Under the pieces are notes generated by a model. It did no database searches, had not been told where the DNA came from, and worked only from the letters and a program-made list of their open reading frames with translations. Position numbers and translations under genes: made by a program. DNA of 64,000 bases from Congeria kusceri (taxonomy: Eukaryota > Mollusca > Bivalvia > Myida > Dreissenidae). Each line of letters begins with the position of its first letter. Position 1 is the first letter of the stretch. Location of the stretch: positions 10,568,215 through 10,632,214 of the forward strand of contig CM051029.1 of the NCBI GenBank assembly GCA_027627225.1, read 5' to 3'. This document shows positions 46,640-60,017 of this stretch, in pieces.

Positions 46640-49600
46640 ACACAATATATAATACACATTTCGACATATGCACAGCACACATGGCACTCATTTATTTTCG
46701 GTAGCGCTCGACTGTTCAACTTATATCGGTTAAACATGTATCTAGCGTTTAAAGCCCAGTTTACACTGGCTGCTTTTACATATATGTCTGAGCAGACTTG
46801 TCAAAACACGCCGTGAAATTAGACTTCAGCTAGCATATGTGTAAAACAAACGAATTAAAACCTGCTCTTTTTCGTCTGCTTAGCAAATGAAAATGGCCAA
46901 TCAGAATTCACCAAAATGTAACATAAACCAAACATTAAAGTTGGTTGAAATGGTCAGGCATATGGAAACATTATAGATAATATGGTATGACTACAAACAG
47001 TTCAAATTAACTTTAGAACCATGGTATCATGTGATGTAACTTTGGCCAATATTATTAATATATTTTTAATTATTATTATGTCTTAGTCATAAGGTTTGAA
47101 CATGAACAATGTTTTGTTTGAAGAAGATCTGCGTGTTCATATCTGCTAAAGCAAGTCAATTAAACTGGGCTTAAAGCACGAATTTCAAAGTCATATAACA
47201 AAAGCACCCATTAGAGGGACTATGCCATCAAAAAGGGCTTCAAGGTTAAATTAAGATATTAATGCTGGCCTTTAATAACGGTTCAAAAAAAGTAAAAGAA
47301 AATATATAATGGGAGTGAACACATTCTAAGATACAAATCAATTTATAGCACAGGTTGTGTTTGTTGGCCCTTTTCCTGTTTACATTTTAACGTAGATTGC
47401 TAAATTAGTGTTTTGTATAACCATAGTTTACACAGGTATACATGCAAAGCAGAATAGCGCAGCTGGTTAAAGCGCTGTCTTCTGTCATTTCTTCACAAAG
47501 CTCCTTAGTCTTGAGTTCGATTCCCGTTGTGTTTTTTTTAACTTGACTTAATTAGTTTTTATCAAATATCACATGCTATACCTTTTTCCGTGCAATACAG
47601 CCATTACACATAGTTTTATCTTAAACACGTTTGAGATAAAATTGTGAGGGTTTTAATTGGCTACGTATTCTTTGACTGACCAATCGCATTACGTTTTTGT
47701 TTAAATGACGTCGTCAGCATGAAATGACGTCACGTCAGTACACACATTTTAGGGTTTATCAACTTTTTTTGGTAAAGTTTATTTTTTTCTCGTTCAAAAG
47801 CATGTGATAAAAAAGACCTGACATTCGTTGTCATTACATTCCCTATTTTATTAAAGCAGTCCAGAAATATGTTAATAACAATAAAACATGCAGAAATCGT
47901 TTCTAATGGACATCTTACCGATCAAAATACAAAAAAAAAACGCATTAAAATCGGTAAATTTATGACGTTTGGGTAACATTGTATCGTATAGTTATAAGTG
48001 TGCAATAGCTGGTGATGCCTCTGGTGTAAATCAGCATGTACATTAGTATATATTACGTCCGCAAAGAATATGGTGCCGGGAAAAATGTTAAATCGCCAGG
48101 AACTGGAGCCTACGTTGTGAATACACTCTACTTTATCATGTTATATCTTTCGTATGAGTGCATAAAACAATATGAAAATGTGGTGTGATTTCTAATAGAA
48201 CGTTAAACAAAACGTTTGTCGATTTCGATTTGTGGGAATTATTTATTGAGACAAAACTGTTTGAACTCGAAAGTTGTCATTGATTTGACTTGAATTTCGA
48301 CTTTAAATCTTAGTCATTTGAACAGTATTATGTCTTTTATGCGGTATCCTGTGCCATTGGTGTATTGCATCTGACACATGTATATAATATATAAAATCAT
48401 ACAATAAAACAATATCATCCACAAATAAATATACATGTATATATACCCATTGTCTATAGTTTATCATTTTCGCTGAACTTTGGCGCCGTTACTACGGTGT
48501 ACGTAAGGAATCATAGGGCGCGGGCTAGGTCGGGTATGTTTTACTGAAGTTAATAAGATTATTGTATGGTTCGGAAGTTTTAGAGGGAGGGGGGCGCTCG
48601 CCGGGTGCGACCCCCCTCCTCTGGATCTGCTAGTGATCCTTACCAAGCGTTTTCGAACATAGATATAATACAATGCCTTTCTTAAATAAGAAACAGTTTT
48701 TAATCGAATAATCGTCATTAAATTTCGTTAGAACTAATGTCAATTTAAGATGTATTGAACAATATACTATGGATTGCTGCTTTAAACTCTTCCAGGATAT
48801 TCGTTAGTAAGCTCGCCAAAGGCTCGCTTACTATCAATATTCCTGAACTCGTTTAATAAATTATGGTATGAAATGGCAACTCTATGTAGTATACTTTTAT
48901 TTCTTATTTAATGCACACGTCTTAGTATAGTGCATTTCTATCATCTAAACTCATTTAGTGCAATTGAAAATCAATTCTTGTGTTGATATAGTGCTTTTAA
49001 CAAGCGCCAGAAAGACTAGCGTGGTGGATAATGTTTTAGACTCAATCTCAATGACTGTGTTTCTAATCATGCCCAAATCTGTTTTTTTGTCATTCTCTTT
49101 TACTTTAACATAACTTATTCTCATGGCGTTTTTTTTCTTTATTTTGTGTTTTTGTTTTCCGGTCATTTGTGTTCAAAGATTATTCATAGCATCTACGTAA
49201 AAATAAAATCACAAAGACACTGTTCCGTTAGCTGTATCGGTGCAGCTGTCTTCTGTGTCAGAATTGAGTTGGTGATGACATTCCGTGTTATGACGTTTTC
49301 TAAAAATTAAAAGTGCCTGATCTGGGTTTCAATCCCAAAACGTCACGCTTACAAACGTTGCGTACTTAATACCACAGCACTACAGCATAACTGTAACTGA
49401 GTGAGGATTTAATCGATACACAATCGTATCTGAGTCTTCTATGTAGGTTAGTACCCTAACATAGATTTAGGAAAATAAGCGGATTTTTATGAGTCCCCGA
49501 TAAATAAAATGTCACAATACTGGGTATCACAAACATGATACTGACACATTTGTACTACGATTTTGAAACGTCCTTAAAAAATAGGAGTTACATTGGTTCC

Positions 49601-50700
49601 ATGTCATAATGTAAAAACGGCGTAATTAAGTATTATGTAATGAATTTATGTAATACAATATTCAGAAGTACTGTCAAATATTTATTTTCACTATAGACAC
49701 AAACAAAATTGCATATGTTATTTCCTATTACAAGAGAATGCTCCCCCAGTGCTAAGCAACGGATAAATCGGCGGAATCGTCGGAGGTGCTGCCGCAGTTG
49801 GTTTGCTGCATTTTCATTAAATGTATCAAAAGTATTATACATGAACTTATATTCGATACTTTAATTATAAAGAACATTAAGACGTTAGTGTCATTATGAC
49901 ATTTATTATGGATCTTATTGAATTGTAAAATGGCACATACCTTAAATTGTAGTATTGATTTTACGTATGTACACAAGTAGAAATGCGATTTCATGCTTTA
50001 GTCACTATTCATTTAATATTGTACGACTTGTATGTGTAGGTACCACTGTGTGCATATGTAGATATACACAACGGAGAGATCACAAAAATCGTAGTCGGCT
50101 ACATGCGAACGGCATCGCAAATCGCAACAATGCTGTTATTGGTACGCAATATTAAAAAGCAACACTACGACATATGTTTCAAATCATACTTATAATTCAC
50201 ATATGAATTACATACATTCCGATGTAAAAATGCATACGTTTTCCATAAAGTAGAAAAGGGATTATGTTTTGTCAATATTCATTAAATAATATACGTTTTA
50301 TCTTTGAAGACCCTGCAGACGGTGTGAACACAAGTCTTTACTAAAAAACACAGGGCAAATAAAGGTACGCAATAATTATACAAATTATACGTGTACAATT
50401 GACAGTATTATGCGACAGTATTTTTATAATTGTGTTTGTGTTCCTACGTATTTTCTGACATTGTTCTAACCAGAACGAGCATTTGTGTTTATTTTACGAC
50501 ATATAACAACAATCACAACACCTTCCATTTTTACATAAAGTGTTACTATGACTTTGTGCATTTTTCGTGCAGTATCATGTGTTTTGTATTTGAATTGATT
50601 AAAGTAGGAGCAAAGTTCGGCACAGCGGGGGAAAAAGGAATTAAACTAGTCTGAAGTGCCGCAGAGTAACAGCTACACATTATGCGCCATTCATATTGCA
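46640..50700. other. Non-coding stretch upstream of gene D/first-intron sequence
   Basis: Apart from a tRNA-like segment at 47,452-47,532 and a weaker one near 49,225-49,345, I see no exon. A TGACGTCA-rich spot lies at about 47,705-47,735. Confidence 0.4.
47452..47532 (+). repeat. tRNA-derived SINE head or tRNA pseudogene
   Basis: TAGCGCAGCTGG matches the RNA polymerase III A box (TRGCNNAGYNGG). GAGTTCGATTCCC, about 55 bases on, matches the B box (GGTTCGANTCC). The acceptor stem does not pair well and the spacing is longer than in a true tRNA. A tRNA-derived SINE fragment is therefore more likely than a working tRNA. Confidence 0.55.
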
Positions 50701-50704
50701 GCCA

Positions 50705-52779
50705 AATGACGCACAATATATAATGTAGTGGCTATATTAACGTATTGGCCAGTTAGCTAGTCTCAGATTGCAGTTACAAATAAACTTCACCAGTAGAACG
50801 TATTATACAATAATACATCATAATGTTGTGTTTCGTTAACTTACCAGAGCAGTTAATAAAAAACACTTGATATTTCGTCGGACGACATTAGTTGAATTAA
50901 AAGCAACCGTTGCATGAGTGAGTATATGTACGAGTTTTTTATTAATACAGATTCATTAAATTAAAATAGTTATGTCTTGTCGTGTGTCTTTGCTTTGTCT
51001 GACAAGTTGGATAGTTTAGTAACATATGTATTGAATTAATTGGTACACAAATCATCAAGGTATATGATTGATCTTACAATACCTAAACAAAATGTTATTT
51101 ATGTAAATATTTGCTTCCTTTCCGTCCATGTGAAGTATAAATTGGACTTGATGTTGAGTAAGTAGTGGTCTATACAACCTGTCGGCATAGGTACAGCTAT
51201 TGCCTTCCTTCAAACGGCCAATGTTTATTAAACAATATAATTGCAACAACGAACATAAATAGTAAACAAATAAAATATTAAATAATGCACTCGTTAAAAG
51301 TAACAATTGCGGACACATATGTGTATATATATAGCTCGACAATGCACATACCTGCCCGACATGCATGTATGTTAACTATATAGTGCGATGATAACCACTA
51401 TATATCGCTACGAATAATTAAAATTGTAGCTTTTAATATTGTAGTTGCTATTTGTTTGTTCATATATTTTTTTGTGAAATACGAAATGTCCTTGTATCAT
51501 AGAAATCTATAGTCACGTCAGAATATGAAGTCGACAAATTGCAACCAAAACTTTTAACTTACCTCTAACTCTTGACGTTACCAATATCCCCACACATATA
51601 AAGTACAACATCGTCTCGGCTTATTTCCGCAATAGATGCCTAACACAATAAATGTTATTACCTACGTCATATATAGAAAACTAGATATTTTATTATTCTG
51701 TGTATCAATTCCTTGTTTAACTTAAGATCGTTCCGTGGTTAACGGTAAGGTGTTTGCAAGTATTATCCGTAAATGCGCAGAAACACAAATACGGTTAAGT
51801 TGAAAACACTGCATGAAAAAAGCGTTTAATAATGACTTAAACGTAAAGTGAATGTGATTATATGCCATGTTTTATGAAGTTTATGAAGTTTACTATAATT
51901 AATTTAGGCTTAATCTTCGGATTTGAAGTGGAGCTTAGGAAGTTTATTTCAATTTATTTTTAAAATTTGATTTTAGTAAACCAAACGCAAATGGGAATAA
52001 AATCCGATTTAAATCAACGTAAACTCAAAATAAAGTATATTATATTACTTGCAAATGTCGTAAACTGAATTTGTTTAACCCTAACGATGTTGTGTTCATT
52101 ATTACAGTGGGTATTTATTTATTCTTAGTTCTGAGCGTGCATATTTATGTAATACAATGCGTGTTTGCATATGACGAATATGAGTGTTTGGAAAGTAGAT
52201 TAACTCCATGAAAATAAACTAAATGTCTAATGTTGTAACATATTTATTTTAACTTACACTATATTTATGTACATGTTTGTACATGTATATATCCTACAAA
52301 CATAAATGCATGTACGTCTATTGTCAGATTTGAGTACATATATAGTTTGAAAACATAACTGAGCATATAAAACACAGGCACACACCTATAAACCACTAAC
52401 CAGAAGCTGTCAATTGTCTGAATATGACATGGCTAGTATTAATATATCTTTGTTGATACCTGATATAATTTTGCTTCCAGTATATTTTAGTATGTTTGAG
52501 TAAAGAAGTCCTTCCACGACTGCATATTATATATGTATATTACTTTTACACTACACTTTATAAAACTTAATCCCCACCGGTGAGGTTAATATGCTAATTG
52601 TAATGTTTGACAATAAATTGTTTTACGTTCTTGTGTTCGTGTGCATATTGACAGCATCTGTGCACATAAGATGGGAACTGTGAAAACAGTACGAATCAAA
52701 CAAGTTTCGGAACCGACCGACCGACAGACAGGTATACGGACCGACGGGACAAAGTGATTCCTATATAGCTCTTCTACTA
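50705..52779 (-). repeat. Duplicated module, copy 2 (continuous)
   Basis: About 2.07 kb that corresponds, in order and orientation, to 1-600, 15,297-15,787 and 19,107-20,034. It holds the signal-peptide exon at 51,563-51,611 and its flanks. Because this copy is continuous, it shows that copy 1 was split by two insertions of about 14.7 and 3.3 kb, or that this copy lost them. Confidence 0.65.
51563..51611 (-). CDS. Signal-peptide first exon (unit 3, probably for gene A)
   Basis: 49 nt: ATG, MLYFICVGILVTSRVR, one base, then GTAAGT. Of the three copies it has the best hydrophobic core. The next long-receptor exon on this strand is Ig1 of gene A, 11.8 kb away, and the phases agree. The intervening intron would hold gene D on the other strand and a Penelope remnant. 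Confidence 0.65.
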
Positions 52780-52782
52780 AAT

Positions 52783-53440
52783 TGTCCAGCGGTAAGACTG
52801 AGGCGGGTATCCAGTAGAGGAGCAGTTGAACTGCATCTGTTTTCCTTCTCGTATATTAAGCGTCGAAGATATATTCGTATTTTTGAAAGTCACCAAGAGT
52901 TTTGACACTGGAACTGAATTAAATATCGTCTTCTTTTACTTGTATATTACAAATGGTTAAACATGTATGTGTCCAATTGTAAAACAACTGTCATGACCTT
53001 GATAAATATCGGTCGTTTCATTACACATTGCATATAATTAAATTATAAACGCCAAAACTCATTACAGACAAGAAGGAAATTTAAAAAAAACATTATTTAC
53101 ATTGCACATGTGTAATTGTGCTTTTGCTGAGCGTCATGTATGGTTTTGCTAATATAGTTCGCAACACAAGTCAGATTCTGTGAAATATGCGTATCTGGTT
53201 TATGTGATGCATGTGACGCGTTGCGACATCAACCAAGTATGTATAGCTTGCCACGAATGTGATAATCCTGTCATCTTCAAACCAAGTATGTATAGCTTGC
53301 CACGAATGTGCCACGAATGTATAGCTTGCCACGAATGTGCCACGAATGTATAGCTTGCCAAGAATGTGATGATCCTGTCATCTTCAAACCAAGGAAGACT
53401 TGCCCCAGGCCTGCTTCTGGACGTTCTGCAAGTAAACAAG
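52783..53440 (-). pseudogene. Gene E remnant: Ig2 and half of Ig3
   Basis: About 53,092-53,440 carries FTCRTSRSRPG, LPWFEDDRIITF and QNLTCVANYISKTIHDA. These match Ig2 of gene A (FTCITSQSIPA, IHWFEDGVNIT, KLSCVATYVYKNI), but with an internal tandem of TGCCACGAATGTATAGCT units. After a GTAAAT donor and an intron, 52,783-52,913 starts at a TTCAG acceptor with PVSKLLVTFKN, SSTLNIREGKQMQFNC and GYPPQSYRWT, as in Ig3 of gene A. It stops at the Trp, where the duplicated module begins. Everything from mid-Ig3 to the tail is missing. Confidence 0.75.
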
Positions 53441-53444
53441 GACG

Positions 53445-55130
53445 GCATGTTAAATAGCAGTAGAAGTAGTAGCACTAGTTCTTGTTGCTGATGTTGTTGT
53501 TGTACTTGTTGTATAAGTAGTTGAAGTAATAGTAATACATATACAATACGAGGTAGTCGAAGCAGTAGCAATAAGTGGCGTCTCCTGTATCTTGCACTAT
53601 CCCCCGTAACCCAACTAGCAAGTCTTCTGGGGACGATGGCCATAGGGATGTCCTAAGGGTTTATCTTCTGGTGATGTCTCTGGAGTTTCATTATTTGTAT
53701 TTACTGTCTTTTCATGTGCAACATATCAGGTGAGGCTTAGAATAATACAACGGCGAAGCTTTTTATAGGACCTTTTTTAACAATCATTATTGTACAAGTA
53801 CAACGATTTAAAAAATGGAAGCAATACCAAATATGGAAAATATAAGCTGAATGGAATTATTAATATGCAAGATACAGTACTCACATCAATATTAGATTAA
53901 GCATATACGGGCATTATCAAAGGCGGAATCATGTGACAAAGGTTCAATATAGCTACCCGGATGTACGTTAAACACACTCTTCAGCATATTCAATAGTTAT
54001 GTAAACAGAACACTAAGAAATTGTCACTTCATTCCGCTCATATAAAGGGATTTAAAACGATTCATGTAACTAAACTAGTGGGCAATGGATTATTGCCCCT
54101 CGTTTTAATCATAGTTTTAAGGATAAGCTCGAAAACTGATTATTTAAATTTAACAGTTTGGTTTATAATGGTGCAGATATAACATAATTATGCAATGTTT
54201 CGTCAATTTCAATTTTCATGTACGAAGCAACGAGATGTTACCTGATCAAATGTTATTGTATATGTCCCTATTGAGCTCACGTACGTATAAATTGAATGTT
54301 AACCAACACGATTATTAAAACATCGAAATACTTGTTTAAATTCAAAATGTAAAACTAGTATCATTCCTTGAATAACTAGTACAATGACAAATATGTTAAC
54401 ATACATGTATGCATTTACTTATTTCATTGAAGTGTTTTTTCCTGTACATCTATATTTTCACCATAGTTTATTATGTGTATGTTTCTCTATGTACGTATAT
54501 GGTACATATAAGTAAATAATGCACATAATGCAACTAAACTAATTGCTCAGTTCTTTCGTTAAAGGTGTGATATGTGCGTAATATGATATAAGCTTGTGTA
54601 TACATGTGTGCGTTATGTCTTGCAATAGGTGTTTGGATGCTTATTTTTTAATACATATCTGTGTAAAATATTATTACTTCCAACTATATAGATATTCGAC
54701 TTAGTTTATTAATTATATATATTTAATATAGATTATAGTTGTGTATAGTAATGCCGGGTTAAATGTATGATTTGATATCACCGTGATTGTGTTAATAGTG
54801 CTACAGTAACATCTTATTATAACCATGAACTACCCACAAATCATGTGTCAGATAGTAGTGATAAAGATTAATACACGTGTGTAGTTGAACATGCAAAAAG
54901 CACATACCTATCGAGCACGTACACAAGGAAGATTAATTAGAAGCAAATATACTTGTATGCGTTAACCTTAATCACGAGTGATTTTATCGAGTTCTTCATT
55001 GCGTTGACATGCGAAATATCTACGTATCAAAGGAATGTTACGAACATTTACACATTGGGGCAGTCTAGTTGAATGTTAATTAGCAGGTGCGTGCGTTTTG
55101 GTTGAAAGTGCTTTTAAGAACATTATTACA
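53445..55130. other. Non-coding stretch
   Basis: No Ig1 exon for gene E or other feature recognised. Short trinucleotide-like GTAGAAGTAGT and TTGTTGTTG tracts lie at about 53,457-53,560. Confidence 0.4.
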
Positions 55131-55132
55131 AT

Positions 55133-55208
55133 ATGAACACAGACTGCAGTAAACCAAGCATGCTTCACCTTCGGAGTGTATTGATCTTTGTCGCGTATTT
55201 ACTAATAG
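55133..55208 (+). CDS. Orphan signal-peptide exon, plus strand
   Basis: ATG opens 25 codons, MNTDCSKPSMLHLRS then VLIFVAYLLI, plus one base before GTATGT. It has a hydrophilic start, a hydrophobic core and a phase-1 donor, the pattern of the other first exons here. A second Met at codon 10 could give a more standard length. I found no matching Ig exon downstream on this strand before the LINE at 57.4 kb, so its gene is lost, decayed or beyond recognition. Confidence 0.45.
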
Positions 55209-55209
55209 G

Positions 55210-57415
55210 TATGTACATTTGTTTATATTAATACAAACGTTAATTCAACAAGTATATATCATATCAAACATTGCCGTGAGCTTATCTGTAAAGTCTCTTA
55301 CACTTGTCATGCTTTGCACTTTTGGACGTATACATCGTATTATATGCTTTCACATGCGCGAAAAACAAATCGATTAGTACATGTGTACTGTATTTCTCGC
55401 CCTAATACTGGATTGCTATCACGTTGCGGCAAATGCCAATTTAGAATTAGTATGAGTAGTATCATTATTCAAATCATTGATAAAGCATGAATCGTTCATT
55501 CATTGTTTTTTTCCCATCAAACTAGCTTCCTCGCTCACTCACTCACTTCAGTAACTAAATTACTCCATTTGTCACAGGTGCATGTGAATGTTTTGTATGA
55601 TTTAATCACACACGCCATGAGTTTAATTCCCCGCCATGAGTTTGCATAGCTATGTGCGCGAATATACTTTTTTAAGCAAACACAGTTTTGACGTTGGAAA
55701 AAAAACTGTATACCAATAAATTGATAGAATACCCATTTGTATACAGACGAACTTGCAATAAATTTTGCATCTTTCTCAATACTATTTTTGGTATTGTAGT
55801 GTATATTATATTTAGTATAGACAATTGAGTGTGACTGATTAAAAAATATGAAATGGAAATAATACGATGATGCATTTTATTGATTGAATACGAACGCTAA
55901 TTGACTGTGCTTCGTTAGTGTTGGTTTGTTGTTTTGTATAAAAATATTAAAATTGAAGATAAAGATACTCCTTTACAATGTAGTAAAATACGCCAAATGT
56001 CTTGCAATAATATATACCAACTTCTGCATCGTTTTTTGTTTCTAGTCATGCGAAAATAAATCCATGACCAAACATTGGTTGTTCTCACAAGAGTTGCATA
56101 TCTTCTGAATAATATAATCTAAGCAGACTAAGAAAAAATATGAGTTGGCGAATAAATGGTGTATTGCATGGTAATCTAATAGATAATTAAGCGTCGTGGT
56201 TTACTTCGGTTTGTATATATAACGCATACGTACTAACAAACAGTCGATCAATTAGTTGCTTTACAATATCGTTCTTTATACTGGATTCATAATTGTTCAG
56301 CGATGTTTATCGACCACTTATTTAATCGTTGATATCGATGCGTTCACAGTTAAATGTATCCTTTCTTGAATGCATGTATACATCCGTGTCAAGTATATTT
56401 GCAATTGAATACTTATAGGAAGTTAACAGCGGTAATCTCGCCGAAAGGTTATCACAATTACACCAATAAATATTAAATAATACCTATAGACGGATAGCAA
56501 ACAAACGTGCACATGTTTAAAAACGTTGACAGCTAATAAAACATATACTAGTCGTTGTGTTACATTTATACCCGATACTTTAGAACATACATGTACATGT
56601 AGTCACTAAATAAACACACGCACACACTGACTAATCAAGCAGGCAAGAAATTATTGCATTTTTATCAATCTATTTCTGTTATGAAATGTTTACACTACGA
56701 CAATTGACAAAAGATAAAGAAATGCATGGCATGTATAAATAACATTTTATTATCTTGTACATACATGTCTAAAGAGCAATAAGCCAGATCTTTAGTATAA
56801 ACAACACTATGTACGATTTTGATCAACAATTACTAGAGGATATAATATTTGTAAAACATGTACATGCATTTGAAAAAAATGAAAATAAATACTAGTTGTG
56901 TATTATCAGATTTATTTGTAAACGAAATGTTACACGTACAAGTATTATGTGTGTTACACATGTAGTAACCAAATACGATGGTCCTATTTTAATGTAAAGC
57001 GATCAATTATTGTTAAATGAGTTACTAGTAGTATCCATTTTAAAGGCAATCATGCGGACTTGTAAATACATTTTCATCACAGCTGCCTAGTGATAGTTCA
57101 TAGTTCATAGTTCGTCTCAACGCTGCTACCACAACAAACACTATTACGATGAGCCCCATCCGCTTGACGTCATTATATCGTGCGTGTATGGATACTTGTA
57201 TTGTCTTGTATTGCCATTTATGTCCATTCTATTGTGTGCTTTTCCGTCGCTGCTTTGCAACTGAATCAGCCCTTCAGATAGAAAACATATTGTGTTTAAT
57301 AAACAATTCCCAAACACTATTTTATTTCTATTATATGTTAATGCAGCGGTTGTTTTAATACGTCCTAATTACCGCATAGGCTAACTTTGTATAGACACTT
57401 TAAATTGTAAGATAA
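55210..57415. other. Non-coding stretch
   Basis: AT-rich, with no exon-like segment recognised. Confidence 0.4.
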
Positions 57416-57423
57416 TACATCGG

Positions 57424-59575
57424 TTGCAATACAAGGGCGACCCCACTAATCCGGAAAATTACCGACCTATCACACTTTTAAGCTGCCTGGGTAAATTATT
57501 CACGCGCATAATTAATAATCGTTTGACTAGTTATATCGAAAATAATAGTGTTCTTGATTCATGTCAAGCGGGGTTTCGGAAATCGTTTTCAACATCAGAC
57601 AATATGTTTATTCTCCATAATCTTATACAGATCGTAAACAACAACAGAAAAAAACTATTTTGTGCATTCATAGATCTAAAACAAGCTTTCGACACAGTAT
57701 GGAGAGGGGGGTTACTAGAAAAACTTATTAAATCAAATATCGATGGAAAATGTTTCGAACTTATTAAAAACATGTACTCAAATATAAAATCCTGTGTCAT
57801 GAAAAAATCAAATCATTGCGGATCCAAAGTTACAGAATTTTCCGATTATTTCCCCTGCAAAGTTGGGGTCAGGCAAGGGGAAAATCTCTCACCTCTGCTC
57901 TTCTCTCTTTTCCTTAATGATCTCAACGACTTCCTCACCCGTAATGAAAATTATAATGGAATACACTTGCACGAACGAGCACAAAATGAATTATTTAATT
58001 ACCTAAAAATCTGTATTTTGCTATACGCAGACGACACTGTTATATTAGCGGACACAGAATCCGCTTTACAGAACGCGTTAAATCTACATGAAGAATACTG
58101 TAATACTTGGAAATTGACAGTTAATATAGAAAAATCCAAAATTGTTGTGTTTTCGAAAGGGAGACGACCGAACTATAACTTTCATTATAAAATGCAAAAC
58201 CTAGAAATAGTTACCGAATACAAATACCTAGGTGTATATTTTAGTAGAAGCGGTTCATTCTATAAAAACAAATTACATATTGCTTCACAAGCCACAAAGG
58301 CTATGTTTAGTTTACTAAGAAATTCAAATCGCCTTAATCTCCCGATTGATCTTCAAATAGATCTTTTTAACAAAACCATCAAACCTATTTTGCTCTACGG
58401 TAGCGACATATGGGGTCCAGGAAATTTAGATATTATAGAACGAGTGCAACTAAAATACCTTAAATATGTTCTTAAGTTAAAAAAATCAACGCCTAACTAT
58501 ATGGTTTACGGCGAATCTGGGACAAAACCGATCGTTTTAGATATAGAAATGAAAATGATAACATTCTGGTCAAAAATCATCAACAACTTTAACTCGAATA
58601 GATTGTCCGCAAATATTTATAAGTATGTCATTTCCCAACTTCCAAACGATAATACATTAGCCAAAAAATTCCCATGGTTTGCAAAACTTAAACAAATCAT
58701 TATTAAATGTGGTTTGATGAATGTTTGGGACACACAGGAAGAACTTAATGATAAATGGCTTAAACTCACAATAAAACAAAAACTCGAAGATGTTTTTCTT
58801 ACTGAATGGTATTCTCTAGTCGAAAACTCTTCCAGCGGCTCATTTTATAAATTAATAAAGCCTGTTTTCGGACTTGAACACTACCTGACTAAGCTACCAA
58901 AATCCCTTTTGCACTACTTGGCAAAATTCCGCACAAGAAATCACAGATTACCTATTGAAGTCGGAAATTGGAACGGCACCCCGCTCAACGAAAGGCACTG
59001 TAACTTTTGCGAAAATAATCTTGGTGACGAATACCATTACCTGCTCGAATGTCGCCAATTTGTCGAGGAGCGCCGTGCATACCTAAAACACTACTACTAC
59101 ACACATCCAAATATATTAAAACTAAACGAACTCTTCCAGACAAAAAATACCATAGAGCTTATAAAACTTAGTAAATTTATAAAACACATTTTAATAAACA
59201 CCGGACTATAACGCGTGACATTATTATATTAAAAGCTAGACAAAAATATACCGCACGTTTAGCATATGAATTTGTTATAGAAATATTGGTTATATATTTT
59301 ATGTGTTGAGATTACAAAATGTTGCTAATTGCAATTATTATTTACAAATTTATACATGTCTGCTATGTATGCTTTCATAAATTGTCATACTTGCTACATC
59401 AAAGTTTATGTACGTATGACTCTCCTTGTGACTAACATGCACTGCTAACATCTCAACCGCTTATTCTTCAGTAACTGATAATTTATAGAGAGCCTCTTAT
59501 TGTAAATATCTTTGTAAGACCTCAATTTGTTCATGTTTTGCATGAAATTGAGCGAATAAATGTGTTGACTGAGTT
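57424..59575 (+). mobile_element. 5'-truncated LINE with a long intact reverse transcriptase frame
   Basis: A 595-codon frame begins inside the reverse transcriptase domain (NPENYRPITLLSCLGKLF) with no endonuclease before it. The motifs follow in order: AGFRKSFSTSDN, FCAFIDLKQAFDTVWRGGLL, GVRQGENLSPLLFSLFLNDL, ILLYADDTVILA, LTVNIEKSKIVVFSKG and YKYLGVYFSRSG. YADD is the catalytic pair. The C-terminal end has HCNFCENNLGDEYHYLLEC, a CCHC-like zinc knuckle. The frame stops at 59,211, and the 3' UTR runs to about 59,575 with AATAAA near 59,554. No stop or shift interrupts the frame, so the insertion is recent. It resembles the Jockey/CR1 group, but I am not sure of the clade. Confidence 0.9.
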
Positions 59576-60003
59576 AGGCAAACAGTATACGTGTGAATGT
59601 ACATGTCTGATTTGATGCGATCATCGCACAGATTGTCTGCAATCAGTGTCAATACTATTGCATATCTGTTTGTTTAATAACGTAATGGTAATTTCCGTTT
59701 CATTTATTTCAGTTTGTAATTGCTAGTTTCTTTTTATTTTAGTGTAGTTCCAGGTGAGCATCTTCAAACAAGTAGAAACCATATCGAATATACCTAAAAC
59801 GGTTTAGACTTTGTACATTACAAATGGCAACTTCATTCAACTAACAACATATATTATATATTATATCGCGCATAAAATGGACAATCATGTATGTTTTTAT
59901 TTAATTTTGTGCGTTTAACACTAGTATGATGTGCAGATGTTTGTGCATACTAATTTTCCGCTAGTAAGAAAATATTTTTATACTTTTATATTTGGTTTAT
60001 GCC

Positions 60004-60009
60004 TTTATT
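60004..60009 (-). promoter_or_regulatory. Polyadenylation signal of gene B
   Basis: The minus strand reads AATAAA nine bases after the gene B stop codon (TAATTATTGCAAATAAAGGC). Confidence 0.6.
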
Positions 60010-60017
60010 TGCAATAA

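Noticed and set aside
49225..49345. Second tRNA-like segment (GCTGTATCGGTGCAGC ... GGGTTTCAATCCC)
   Set aside because: The A box is poor and the distance to the B box is too long. At most it is a heavily decayed SINE.
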